Origin: Planotetraspora silvatica
GTDB lineage: Bacteria > Actinomycetota > Actinomycetes > Streptosporangiales > Streptosporangiaceae
Direction: 5' to 3'
NCBI RefSeq assembly: GCF_016863315.1
Contig: NZ_BOOQ01000037.1
Coordinates: 1 to 64,000, forward strand
Length of the DNA: 64,000 nt
Within the stretch, counting starts at the first letter, position 1. The number at the start of each line of letters is the position of its first letter. Made by a program: the position numbers and the translations under genes. Under the pieces are notes generated by a model. The model was not told the origin of the DNA, searched no databases, and was given only the letters and a program-made list of their open reading frames with translations. Of the stretch, positions 8,520-16,738 are shown one piece after another.

Positions 8520-9254
8520 ATGCGCGAGTCCGATCCCGACCCGATTCAGTTGATCTGGACCCAGGCCCCACCGCCGCCACGGCAGCGGGCGCTCGGCAGA
8601 GAGGAGATCGTCGCCGCGGCGATCGCCCTCGCGGACGAGGCCGGCCTGGACGCGATGACGATGAAGGCGATAGCCGTACGGCTCGGGGACTACTCACCGA
8701 TGGCGCTGTACCGCTACGTGCACAACAAGGACGGCCTCGTCGACCTGATGCTCGACGCCGCCACCGCCGAGATCCCGCTGCCCGCGCGGCCCAGTGGCGA
8801 CTGGCGTTCCGACCTGTACGGCCTGGCCATGGACAGCCGGCGGATGACGCACAGGCATCCCTGGTACGCGCAGTTGGTCCACACCCGTCCCCCGGCGGGC
8901 CCGCACATGATGCGCCGGCTGGAGTTCATGCTCACCGTGCTCACCGGGGAGGGGGCGACGGTCGCCGCGGCGATGACCTACGCGGTCCTCGTCGACCGGC
9001 ACATCCTCGGCAGCGGGCTGCAGGAGGCCGAGGAGGCGCGCCTCGACCGGCGCTACGGCCTGGACGACGGCGCGAAACTGGTCGCCGCCATCGGGACCCT
9101 CCACGGACTGGCCGTCGCGGACGGAGGCGTCCCGCACCTCGCCGACTGGCTCGCGCGGCCCACCGGGTTCACCCCCGACGAACAGTTCGCCCTCGGGCTG
9201 GACTTCCTCCTGGACGGCATCGCCGGCCGGTTGGCGGGGCCGCCGGAAGAATGA
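8520..9254 (+). CDS. TetR/AcrR family transcriptional regulator
   Basis: The 244-residue repressor has an N-terminal helix-turn-helix at about 27-73 (LGREEIVAAAIALADEAG, then YSPMALYRYVHNKDGLVD) and a TetR_C-type all-helical ligand domain. The same frame is open far upstream, but that part is antisense to the hydrolase. The ATG at 8520 lies six bases after TATACT, so the mRNA is probably leaderless. It very likely binds the 8488-8511 palindrome and controls the divergent glycoside hydrolase. The inducer is unknown. Confidence 0.9.
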   Translation: MRESDPDPIQLIWTQAPPPPRQRALGREEIVAAAIALADEAGLDAMTMKAIAVRLGDYSPMALYRYVHNKDGLVDLMLDAATAEIPLPARPSGDWRSDLYGLAMDSRRMTHRHPWYAQLVHTRPPAGPHMMRRLEFMLTVLTGEGATVAAAMTYAVLVDRHILGSGLQEAEEARLDRRYGLDDGAKLVAAIGTLHGLAVADGGVPHLADWLARPTGFTPDEQFALGLDFLLDGIAGRLAGPPEE

Positions 9255-9297
9255 CCGCACGTCGGCGTTCGTGAGCGGGTGGCGTTTCGCCGGGGGC

Positions 9298-9663
9298 TCA
9301 TTCGCCGTCCTGCTCCGCCTCCACGTACACCCAGGCGTCGAGGCCGGAAAGCAGGGTCACCCGGATGCGGGTGTAGTCCGACACCTCGTATTCGTCGGCC
9401 GCGGCCAACTCCGACGCGGAGATGTCGAAGACGGTGCCCTGGACCTGGTCGGCCGGGTCTCCCGTCGCCGTCACGATCGGATGCCAGGCGACGCCGCTGA
9501 CCGCGACGACCTCGGGATCGGTGACCTCCACGATGGAGGTCCGATAGCCGGGCAGGGCGTCGGGCCGTCCCTCCAGCAGCCGGCCGAAGTTGGCCGTCTG
9601 CACGGCGGGATCCTGCAGGGTGCCGTAGGAGAACAGCCGGACGTCGCGCTTGTCTTCCGTCAT
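9298..9663 (-). CDS. Gamma-glutamylcyclotransferase (AIG2/GGCT)-like protein
   Basis: The 121-residue protein has the GGCT-fold signature: YGTL at 13-16 near the N-terminus, followed by a central strand region and AADEYEVSDY, whose Glu93 matches the catalytic glutamate. Family members cleave gamma-glutamyl or gamma-glutamylamine groups or remain uncharacterised. I took the ATG at 9663 because homology starts there; upstream in-frame codons read into the intergenic region. The gene is convergent with the TetR gene and divergent from an HxlR gene. Confidence 0.8.
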   Translation of the reverse strand: MTEDKRDVRLFSYGTLQDPAVQTANFGRLLEGRPDALPGYRTSIVEVTDPEVVAVSGVAWHPIVTATGDPADQVQGTVFDISASELAAADEYEVSDYTRIRVTLLSGLDAWVYVEAEQDGE

Positions 9664-9818
9664 GAGGACATCCGTACCATCTCCTCGGCCCGCGTCGCGG
9701 CGGGACCCTTCGCTCGACGGGGTGTGATCGAGCCGATCCGGGTTCGGTGCGCGAGCGGAGTGCCCGAATCCGGCGTTCGGAGTGCAGCGGCGGAAAAAGT
9801 GCTCTGTGCAGCGGGAAT

Positions 9819-9833
9819 ACGACCCAAGGTCGT
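9819..9833. promoter_or_regulatory. Small inverted repeat upstream of the HxlR gene
   Basis: ACGACC and GGTCGT are separated by three bases, in the gap between the divergent GGCT-like and HxlR genes. It could be an operator for the HxlR protein. There is no other support. Confidence 0.35.
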
Positions 9834-9884
9834 CCGCTTGTAGGTCCCGACGCCGTTTTGCGGGCACCGGGGAAGCTGGTGAAG

Positions 9885-10265
9885 ATGGAAAAGTCCCTGC
9901 CGGATGTGATGGGCGACATATGCGATCCGGAGGAGAGCAGGGTCGCGTTCGTGCGTGACCTCTTCGGGCGTCTCGGCGAGAAATGGTCGATGCGAGCCCT
10001 GGACGAGCTCGCGCACGGTCCCCTTCGATTCACGGCGCTCATGAACGCCCTTCCGGGAATCTCGCATCGCATTCTCACTGTCACGCTGCGAACGTTGGAG
10101 AGCGACGGCATGGTGAGCCGGACGGCCTATCCGGAGACACCGCCGCGCGTCGAGTACGCACTCACGCCGTTGGGCGAGAGCTTTCTCTGCCGCGCCCTCT
10201 CCATGGTCGCCTGGGCACAGGACCACCAGCAGGAGATCGAAACCCACAGGGCCGCTCGACGCTGA
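9885..10265 (+). CDS. HxlR family winged-helix regulator
   Basis: The 126-residue protein follows the HxlR pattern: DLFGRLGEKWSMRALDEL, GPLRFTALMNALPGISHRIL, TLRTLESDGMVSR, then the wing RVEYALTPLGESFL. The usual N-terminal cysteine is in DICDPEE. The ATG at 9885 follows GGGGAAG. The adjacent convergent quinone reductase/efflux pair and the divergent GGCT gene are both possible targets; HxlR proteins often sense electrophiles or redox stress. Confidence 0.85.
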   Translation: MEKSLPDVMGDICDPEESRVAFVRDLFGRLGEKWSMRALDELAHGPLRFTALMNALPGISHRILTVTLRTLESDGMVSRTAYPETPPRVEYALTPLGESFLCRALSMVAWAQDHQQEIETHRAARR

Positions 10266-10297
10266 GCCGGCCCTGTCGGGATCGATGTCTTCGCCGA

Positions 10298-11269
10298 TCA
10301 GATCGTCAGGACGAGCGAACCCGTGGTGCGCCGCGACTCCAGGTCACGGTGGGCGCGTGCGATGTCCGTGAGCGGATACGTGGTGATGACCGTTTCACCG
10401 AGGTCACCGCCGGCGACAAGCTCGAACAGGTCGTCGGCCAGCGACCGCCGTTCGTCATGATCGGGCACGAGCGCGTCGAGGCTCGGCCGGCTCACCGTGA
10501 TTCCCCTGCGGGAGACCAGCTCTTCGTCCACGGCCGGCCGGCCGGAGGAGGCGCCGAACAGGACGACGGTGCCGTTCTCCCTCACCGCGCGGAGGGAGAG
10601 GCCGACGGTGTCCCGCCCGACGCCGTCGAACACGGCGTCCACGCCCCTGCCGCCCGTGATCCGCTGGATCTCGGCGACGACGTCCCGGCCTGAATCCAGG
10701 GCGAAGACGTGATCGGCCCCGTTCGCCTCGGCTGCGGGGATCTTGGCCGTGGAGCCGACAGTGCCGATGACAGCGGCCCCCGCGGCCGTGGCCCAGCGGA
10801 TCAGCAGGGACCCGACGCCGCCCGCCGCGGCGTGGACCAGGATGACGTCTCCCTCGCCGACCGGGTAGGCCTTCGTGATCAGCGCCCCGGCGGTGAGGCC
10901 CTTGGCCGTCATGGCCGCGCCCTGTTCGTAGGTGATCCCGTCGGGGAGGCGGAACAGCGACGACGCCTGGATCAGCCGCTTCTCCGCGTTGGCGCCGGGC
11001 ATCGACGTGTACGTCACGCGGTCGCCCACCTTGAAGGCGGTGACGCCGGGACCCACGGCCTCCACGTCACCGGCCGCTTCGAGTCCGATCGTGACGGGGA
11101 AGCCGCCTCCGCCCACGGCGCCGGAACGGAACGCCAGGTCGATGTAGTTGACGCCGATGGCTCGCTGGCGCAGGCGTACCTCACCCGGCCCCGGCTCGCC
11201 GACGTTCTCCTGCTCCGCGGTGAAGGTGCCGGCGTCGCCGAAGGCGTACTGGTGGATGACGAGGCTCAT
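10298..11269 (-). CDS. Zinc-independent quinone oxidoreductase (MDR family)
   Basis: The 323-residue medium-chain reductase is like NADPH:quinone reductase. It has an N-terminal GroES-like domain (GEVRLRQRAIGVNYIDLAFRSG), the Rossmann motif HAAAGGVGS at 146-154, and the late segment RGVDAVFDGVG. The structural and catalytic zinc cysteines are absent. The start at 11269 has AAAGGAGTG upstream. A 26-bp gap separates it from the MFS gene on the same strand, so the two are probably cotranscribed as an electrophile or drug resistance pair. Confidence 0.9.
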   Translation of the reverse strand: MSLVIHQYAFGDAGTFTAEQENVGEPGPGEVRLRQRAIGVNYIDLAFRSGAVGGGGFPVTIGLEAAGDVEAVGPGVTAFKVGDRVTYTSMPGANAEKRLIQASSLFRLPDGITYEQGAAMTAKGLTAGALITKAYPVGEGDVILVHAAAGGVGSLLIRWATAAGAAVIGTVGSTAKIPAAEANGADHVFALDSGRDVVAEIQRITGGRGVDAVFDGVGRDTVGLSLRAVRENGTVVLFGASSGRPAVDEELVSRRGITVSRPSLDALVPDHDERRSLADDLFELVAGGDLGETVITTYPLTDIARAHRDLESRRTTGSLVLTI

Positions 11270-11295
11270 GGGAGCACTCCTTTCATTGATGGGGA

Positions 11296-12519
11296 TCACA
11301 CGCCGTGGCGGGCGAAGAAGGCGAAGAAGGCCGACGCGATCGCGGTGATGCCGCTGACGACGAACACGACGGACAGTCCCGCCGAGTCGACGAGGATGCC
11401 GCCGAGGCCAGAGCCGATCGCGATGGCCAGTTGCATCACCGTGATGAAGATCGCGGAGGCGGCCTCGGGGGTGTCCGGAGTCGCCGTCAGCATGTGGGTC
11501 TGCAGTGCGAGCGGGACGAGGCCCCAGAGGATGCCCCAGGCTCCGATCAGGACGCTGACGACGACCGGCGCCCCGGCGAGCGCGGGAAGCAGGGCGAGGA
11601 CGATGCCGAACGCGGCGGCGGCGCCGCCGAACGCCAGCATGCGGTTGCGCTCGACCAGGGCGGGGCCGGCCAGCGTGCCGACGATGCCCGCGAGCCCGTA
11701 GCCGATGAAGAGCAGGGTGGCGAAGCCGGAACCCAGATGGGCCTTCTGCAGCAGGAACGGCGTCACGAAGGTGGAGGCCGCGAACTGTCCCGTAGTGGCG
11801 ACTCCGCCGGCGACGAGGATCGTTCGCGCGATCGGAACGCGGAATACCTCTCCGAGATGGGCGAAGGTCATCCGGCCTGCCGCCGTGATCGCCGGCAGGA
11901 CCGCCAGTTGCCCGATGACGATCAGAACGGCGAGGACGGCCGATGCGGCGAACGTGAGCCGCCATCCGATGAGATCGCCGAAGAACTGCCCGGCGGGAAG
12001 ACCGATGACGGTGCCCGCCGACAGGCCCGCGAGGATGATCGACGTCGCACGTGTTCCGGCCTGCGGGCCGGCCAGCCGGAATCCGAGTGAGGGCACCACG
12101 GCCCAGAACCCGCCGATCGCGACGCCGAGGAACACCCGGGCCAGGACCACGACGCCGAAGTCCGGCGCCACGGCCGCGACGGCGTTCGACAACAGGACGA
12201 GGACGCCGAGGGCGACGATCAACAGGCGGCGGTCGAGGCGGCCGGCGCCGACGATGACCAGCGGCGCCGCGACGGCGGCGCTCAGACCGGGGACGAACAC
12301 CATGAGTCCCGCGGTCCCGAGTGACACGTCCAGGTCGCGGGAGACGTCGGGCAGGAACCCGACGGGGGTGAACTCGGTGGTCACGATGATGGCGGCGCCG
12401 AGCGCGAGCGAGAACACCCCCAGCCAGGCACGTACCGACGGGCAGTCGGGTGGTGGCGTGTCGACGGCGTGAGTGGCTGTGAGATCTGATGCGCTCAAAG
12501 GACGGTTCCCCGGTTTCAC
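11296..12519 (-). CDS. MFS transporter, DHA1 (AraJ/Cmx-like) efflux family
   Basis: The 407-residue protein has 12 predicted membrane segments beginning at about residue 30 (WLGVFSLALGAAIIVTTEF). The DHA1 loop-2 region is reduced to GRLDRR. Motif C-like GLSAGTVIGLPAGQFFG lies in segment 5. It resembles the arabinose-efflux/chloramphenicol-efflux branch. It is the first gene of a probable operon with the quinone reductase downstream. Confidence 0.88.
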   Translation of the reverse strand: MKPGNRPLSASDLTATHAVDTPPPDCPSVRAWLGVFSLALGAAIIVTTEFTPVGFLPDVSRDLDVSLGTAGLMVFVPGLSAAVAAPLVIVGAGRLDRRLLIVALGVLVLLSNAVAAVAPDFGVVVLARVFLGVAIGGFWAVVPSLGFRLAGPQAGTRATSIILAGLSAGTVIGLPAGQFFGDLIGWRLTFAASAVLAVLIVIGQLAVLPAITAAGRMTFAHLGEVFRVPIARTILVAGGVATTGQFAASTFVTPFLLQKAHLGSGFATLLFIGYGLAGIVGTLAGPALVERNRMLAFGGAAAAFGIVLALLPALAGAPVVVSVLIGAWGILWGLVPLALQTHMLTATPDTPEAASAIFITVMQLAIAIGSGLGGILVDSAGLSVVFVVSGITAIASAFFAFFARHGV

Positions 12520-12952
12520 GACAACTGTTTGACCTCACCGGGAACACGCCGGTCCGGCTCGAATTCCCTTCGGCGCCGCCGCACCTTTTTGTTCGTGACG
12601 CACAAGAAGGGAAGAAATCCGGTGGCGTCGTCAGGCACCGAAAAGTGCGTGACGGCAGGGAAGCCGCGTCTTCTGGAATCAAGGACACATGCGTGATCTC
12701 GATCAGTCATCCCTGCACAAGCCGGGAGCGTGACGCCGGTCACGCCGCCCGGGAGCTTGATCCAGGCAATGAAAGATTTATAGAAATATGCCGATATGGG
12801 AATAGCGTCGAGCGCGGGGTGATGCGTCGGAATTCATCCGTGATGCTTAGCTATCCGACACTTTCCGATCTGCCGCCCCTCGGGATGAAAGACTGACCCG
12901 AGATATCGGAAACGCGGCGGTGTGACCTGCGACATCGGGGGGTGCAGGTTCC
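12520..12952. other. Intergenic region between divergent MFS and FAD-oxidoreductase genes
   Basis: No gene is seen in these 433 bases. Positions 12765-12810 are unusually AT-rich for the window. Around 12700-12745 lies a hairpin-like stretch (GTCATCCCTGC with GGGAGCGTGAC) resembling a worn REP-type element. TTTCCGATCT near 12863 and AGATATCGGAAA near 12899 form an imperfect inverted repeat before the oxidoreductase start. Confidence 0.5.
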
Positions 12953-14371
12953 ATGGCGGACGACGTCTTCGACGTGATCGTGATAGGCGCGGGACCGGTG
13001 GGGGAGATCGCCGCGGCACGTGCCGTACGGGGTGGTCTGACCGCGGCCGTCGTCGAAAGGCGCCTGGCCGGCGGCGAGTGCGCGTACTACGCGTGCATCC
13101 CGAGCAAGGCGCTGCTGCGGCCGGTGGGGCTGTCGGCCGAGGTGGGCCGGATGCCGGGCCTGGCCTTGCGCGGGCCGATCGACACCGCCGCGGTGCTGGC
13201 TCGCCGCGACGAGACCGTCTCCGGCTTCGACGACGGCGGCCAGGTGAGCTGGATCGAGAACGTCCCCGCGACGTTCGTCCGGGGCCACGGTCGCCTGGCG
13301 GGTCCGCTGCGTGCGGAGGTGACGACGCCGGACGGCGGCGTCCGTACGCTGGGGGCGCGCCACGCCGTCATCGTGGCGACGGGCAGCGACCCCCTGATCC
13401 CCGATGTGCCCGGCCTCCGGGAGGCGCGTCCGTGGACGAACCGGGAGGCGACCAGCGTCCAGCAGGTCCCGAAACGGCTGGTCGTGATCGGCGGCGGAGT
13501 CGTCGGCTGCGAGATGTCGCAGGCCCTGCACGCCCTCGGCGCCCAGGAGACGACCCTGCTCGTGCGGGGCGACCGGCTGCTCGGCCGGACCGAGCCCTTC
13601 GCAGGCGACCTGCTGGTGAAGTCGTTCCAGGAGTCGGGCATCGATGTGCGCTTCGGCCGCTCGCCCACCCGCGTCGAGCGGCCGACGCCGGACGATCCGG
13701 TGACCGTCCACCTCGACGACGGCTCGACGATCGAGGCCGACGAGATCCTCGTCGCCGCCGGTCGCCGGGTGAACGTGGGGGACATCGGCCTGGAGACGAT
13801 CGGGCTCGAGGCGAACGGTCCGATCGCGGTCGACGCGAGCATGCGGGCGACGGGACTCCCCGACGGATGGCTTTACGCCATCGGCGACGTCAACGGCCTC
13901 AACATGCTCACGCACATGGGCAAATACCAGGCCCGGGTGTGCGGTGACGTGATCGCCGCCCGTGCCGGGGGGCTGCCCGACGACCTGCCGTCGCACCGTG
14001 ACTCCGCCGACTATCGTGGTGCCCCGCAGGTCATCTTCACCGACCCCGAGGTCTGCGTGGTGGGGCGCACGGAGTCCCAGGCCCGTGCCGACGGCTTCAC
14101 CGTGCGCACCGTCGAATACGACATGAGCGCGGTCGAGGGGGCCTACCTCATGGCCGAGAACTACACCGGAAGGGCGAAGATGGTCGTCGACGAGGACCGC
14201 CGCGTGCTCCTCGGCGTCACCTTCGTCGCCCCCGCGGTCGTCGACCTCCTCCACTCGGCCACCATCGCGGTGAACGCCGAGGTCCCGATCGACGTGCTGT
14301 GGCATGCCGTGCCGTCGTTCCCGACCGTGAGCGAGGTCTGGCTCAACCTCCTGGAGGGGTACGGCCTGTGA
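12953..14371 (+). CDS. FAD-dependent pyridine nucleotide-disulfide oxidoreductase (Lpd/MerA-like)
   Basis: A 472-residue flavoprotein. The FAD-binding IGAGPVGE motif is at 11-18 and the redox pair is Cys43/Cys48 (CAYYAC, spacing CX4C as in lipoamide dehydrogenase). The NAD(P) motif is VIGGGVVGCE, and the dimerisation domain begins near residue 345. The C-terminal motif is HAVPSFPTVSE, where lipoamide dehydrogenase has HAHPTLSE. The catalytic histidine is therefore valine here, so it is unlikely to be an E3 component. Related actinobacterial paralogues act as quinone or other electron-acceptor reductases. No 2-oxoacid dehydrogenase gene is nearby. Confidence 0.88.
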   Translation: MADDVFDVIVIGAGPVGEIAAARAVRGGLTAAVVERRLAGGECAYYACIPSKALLRPVGLSAEVGRMPGLALRGPIDTAAVLARRDETVSGFDDGGQVSWIENVPATFVRGHGRLAGPLRAEVTTPDGGVRTLGARHAVIVATGSDPLIPDVPGLREARPWTNREATSVQQVPKRLVVIGGGVVGCEMSQALHALGAQETTLLVRGDRLLGRTEPFAGDLLVKSFQESGIDVRFGRSPTRVERPTPDDPVTVHLDDGSTIEADEILVAAGRRVNVGDIGLETIGLEANGPIAVDASMRATGLPDGWLYAIGDVNGLNMLTHMGKYQARVCGDVIAARAGGLPDDLPSHRDSADYRGAPQVIFTDPEVCVVGRTESQARADGFTVRTVEYDMSAVEGAYLMAENYTGRAKMVVDEDRRVLLGVTFVAPAVVDLLHSATIAVNAEVPIDVLWHAVPSFPTVSEVWLNLLEGYGL

Positions 14372-14410
14372 TCGCGTCCCGGTCCCGGCATGTCAGGGGG
14401 TGAGCGTGCG

Positions 14411-14800
14411 ATGCCTGACGATCAGCGGATGGAGGTGTCCCCGGGCGTGCGAGTGGCGCGGGTGTACGACGGACCCGGGCCGGACGACGGCGCACGGGTG
14501 CTCGTGGACCGGCTGTGGCCGCGCGGACTGGCCAAGGACGCCGCCGCTCTCGACGACTGGTGCAAGCAGATCGCGCCGTCCACGGAACTGCGCATCTGGT
14601 ACGGACATGATCCCGCCCGCTTCGACGAATTCGTCAGCAGATACCGCGACGAGCTCGGCGAGCCTGAGCGGGCGGCCGCGCTGGCCGAGCTCACCGAGCG
14701 CAGCCGCCGGGGGACGCTGACGCTGTTGACCGCGGTCAAGGCGCTCGACGTCAGTCACGCGGTGGTGCTGGCCCGGCTGATCTCCGCCCGGGCGGCATGA
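14411..14800 (+). CDS. DUF488 family protein
   Basis: The 129-residue protein has the DUF488/YeaO signature VLVDRLWPRGLAK, followed by WCKQIAPSTELRIWYGHDP and the C-terminal TLLTAVKALDVSHAVVL. The ATG at 14411 has AGGGGGTGAG before it and is preferred over the ATG at 14390. It starts 40 bases after the flavoprotein gene and may share its transcript. The function of the family is not established. Confidence 0.85.
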   Translation: MPDDQRMEVSPGVRVARVYDGPGPDDGARVLVDRLWPRGLAKDAAALDDWCKQIAPSTELRIWYGHDPARFDEFVSRYRDELGEPERAAALAELTERSRRGTLTLLTAVKALDVSHAVVLARLISARAA

Positions 14801-14823
14801 CGGCGAACGGCCCGGCATCACGG

Positions 14824-14880
14824 GACCCGCCGCGCGGCATGACGGTGACCCGCCGCGCGGCATGACGGCGACTCGCCGGG
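14824..14880. repeat. 23-bp tandem duplication in an intergenic gap
   Basis: A unit beginning GACCCGCCGCGCGGCATGA and ending CGGT occurs at 14824-14846 and 14847-14869, with a partial third copy after it. The core GGCATGACGG also occurs at the 3' end of the DUF488 gene (about 14792), so the array probably grew by slippage from that end. Confidence 0.8.
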
Positions 14881-14892
14881 CCAGGCCGCCGG

Positions 14893-15687
14893 TCAGAACC
14901 CGGGGAAGACCCGGCGCAGGTCGTCCAGGGTGACCGCGTCTCCGGTGATCTCCACGTCGACCGGGGTGTGCTCCGGAGCGTGACGGCCCGAGACCAGGCG
15001 CAGCCACCACTCCGCGGGGGCGGTCAGGACGGCGTCAGGCTCGGACGGAACGTCGACGAGGGCCACGGCCTCCCGGATGTCGAGGCCGAAGGACCGCTCC
15101 GGAGCGGTGACGTGCACGGCGACGGTCGCGTGGCGGCCGCCGAGCCCTTCCGGCTTGCCGAGGAAGCCGACGAAGGCGTCGCCGCCGGTGATCAGCAGCT
15201 CGAGGGCCTCCGGGTCCAGCGTCGCCGCCGGGTCGAACGCCACCTTGACGTCCCAGGTGTGGTGGGCGAACTCACTGAGCCGCATGCCTGCGAACCCGGC
15301 GACGTCCACGGGCGGGGCCGGGAACCAGAGCTCGACCTGCAGGTCTTCCCTGGTCTTCGGGTCCAGGCCCTCGAAGCGGCGCACCAGCGCCTCGTTCGCG
15401 GTGACGACCTCCTCGGCCCGCTGGGCGCGGGACATGGCGTCCCACCGCGCCCACACGCCCTGGATGAACTCGAAGTTCGGAGATCCGGTGCCCTGCAACG
15501 CTCCCTCGAGGGCGGCGAGGCTGATCTCCGCGCCGCTGCCCAGGTGGCTCAGCACCTGGGAGACGTCCCATTCCGCGGCTCCGGACTGACGGGCGAGGTC
15601 GTCGGCGCCGAAGCCGGCGACCAGCGCGGCGAGCTCGTCGAGCTCGGAGCGCAGGACCTTGATCGTCTGATCCGCTCGGTCGGTCAT
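14893..15687 (-). CDS. Maleylpyruvate isomerase-fold (MDMPI) mycothiol-type protein
   Basis: The 264-residue protein opens with an MDMPI/DinB helical domain (LVAGFGADDLARQSGAAEW, then VLSHLGSGAEI). FAHHTWDVKVAFDP supplies the histidine/aspartate pair of the metal site, and a C-terminal MDMPI_C-like domain follows (TAPAEWWLRLVSGRH). I chose the ATG at 15687 because GGAGACC precedes it and the family motif starts there. It is longer than its relative at 1845-2492. The substrate is unknown. Confidence 0.82.
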   Translation of the reverse strand: MTDRADQTIKVLRSELDELAALVAGFGADDLARQSGAAEWDVSQVLSHLGSGAEISLAALEGALQGTGSPNFEFIQGVWARWDAMSRAQRAEEVVTANEALVRRFEGLDPKTREDLQVELWFPAPPVDVAGFAGMRLSEFAHHTWDVKVAFDPAATLDPEALELLITGGDAFVGFLGKPEGLGGRHATVAVHVTAPERSFGLDIREAVALVDVPSEPDAVLTAPAEWWLRLVSGRHAPEHTPVDVEITGDAVTLDDLRRVFPGF

Positions 15688-15821
15688 CGTGGTCTCCATT
15701 TGATCGGTCTGTCCAACGGCATCACAAGTGCGCGGACCACGATAACGGAGGTTCCTCCGTATCTGCGGTGCGCAGTCGGCGGAAAGGTGAACGGAATCGT
15801 CCCGCGGCGGACACGGTACAT

Positions 15822-15862
15822 ATCGATATTCGATCGTAGAATCCGTGGCATCGATATTCGAT
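15822..15862. promoter_or_regulatory. Twin palindromic operators
   Basis: The 13-base near-palindrome ATCGATATTCGAT occurs identically at 15822-15834 and 15850-15862, with centres 28 bases apart. The second copy ends 15 bases before the ATG at 15878. Arms ATCGA/TCGAT flank a three-base centre. Two identical AT-rich half-symmetric boxes in a promoter of this genome suggest a dimeric repressor site, possibly bound by the XRE protein at 16514 or by a PadR-type regulator encoded elsewhere. Confidence 0.65.
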
Positions 15863-15877
15863 ATGCCGGGAGGCATC

Positions 15878-16513
15878 ATGCCCGCCGCTCACCGGCCCTA
15901 CGCCGGCCCCCGTCTCATCCGGTTCCTCGCGGCCGCGACGGTCGTGATCGGTGCCGCCTCCGCGTTCTGGGGCGTGGCGTATGCGATCAACGGAGCCACT
16001 CAGGCCCCGGCCTACGTCACCGTTCCCGTCGCCTACAAGCACCCGCTGGACCATCCCGAGCCCGCGGTCGGGCTCACCGGGCCTCGGCTGCCGGAAGGCG
16101 TACGGCTGCGACCGGCCGCCGGTGAACTGGACCTGACCGCCTGGGACTCGACCGTCCTGGAGCAGTTGCTCGCGCGCGGGGGCGTCGCGGTCACCGGGGT
16201 GTGCCTGGGCGTCGCCGCCGTGCTGGTGCGGCGGGTGCTGCTGTCGGTCGTCGAAGGTGAGCCGTTCCGCGCGGGCAACCCCGCACGCATCGCCGGCCTC
16301 GCGGGCCTGGTGGCGTTCGCCGGGGTGGCCGGGGCCGTGCTTGCGCACATCTCGGCGTCCTCGGTCCTGGGGCGACTCGATCTCGCCGGGTCCTTCGTGA
16401 CAGGGGTGTCGATCCCGCTCGAACCCGTTCTCGTGGCCCTGCTCCTCCTCGTTCTCGCCGAGGCGTTCCGCCACGGGGGCGAGCTCGCCGAAGACGTCGT
16501 GGGAACGGTCTGA
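15878..16513 (+). CDS. DUF2975 family membrane protein
   Basis: The 211-residue protein has four hydrophobic segments (about 12-35, 95-118, 143-165 and 178-200), the DUF2975 pattern. SVVEGEPFRAGNPARIAGLAG is the typical cytoplasmic loop (E-G-x-P-F x3 N). The ATG at 15878 follows CGGGAGGC; an in-frame ATG at 15845 lacks such a site. It is directly followed by a small XRE gene, the usual YozG-like arrangement of DUF2975 operons. Confidence 0.85.
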   Translation: MPAAHRPYAGPRLIRFLAAATVVIGAASAFWGVAYAINGATQAPAYVTVPVAYKHPLDHPEPAVGLTGPRLPEGVRLRPAAGELDLTAWDSTVLEQLLARGGVAVTGVCLGVAAVLVRRVLLSVVEGEPFRAGNPARIAGLAGLVAFAGVAGAVLAHISASSVLGRLDLAGSFVTGVSIPLEPVLVALLLLVLAEAFRHGGELAEDVVGTV

Positions 16514-16738
16514 ATGGACAAGGGGCACCACGAGGTGACGTGCCATCTCGACCGGCTCCTCGCGGAACGGAGGATGACGCTGGCCGAACTCGCCGACCGC
16601 GTGGGGGTGACGGTGGTCAACCTGTCCATCCTCAAGAACGGCAGGGCGAGGGCGATCCGGTTCTCCACCTTGACCGCCATCTGCCAGGTTCTCGGGTGTC
16701 AGCCCGGCGACCTGCTCACGGTCGAGGGGCCGCGTTAG
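16514..16738 (+). CDS. Small XRE/Cro-type regulator (YozG-like)
   Basis: The 74-residue protein is almost entirely a helix-turn-helix: LDRLLAERRMTLAELADRVGV, then VNLSILKNGRARAIRFSTLTAICQVLGCQPGDLL. It starts immediately after the DUF2975 stop codon, so translation is coupled. Such pairs act as a membrane sensor and regulator. Its stop overlaps the convergent rlmG stop by four bases. Confidence 0.88.
   Translation: MDKGHHEVTCHLDRLLAERRMTLAELADRVGVTVVNLSILKNGRARAIRFSTLTAICQVLGCQPGDLLTVEGPR

Noticed and set aside
11305-12472. Long plus-strand ORFs over the MFS gene
   Set aside because: They are complementary shadows of a real 12-helix transporter.
12700-12745. REP-like palindrome in the MFS/flavoprotein gap
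   Set aside because: The symmetry is imperfect and no second copy is seen in the window, so I did not list it as an element.
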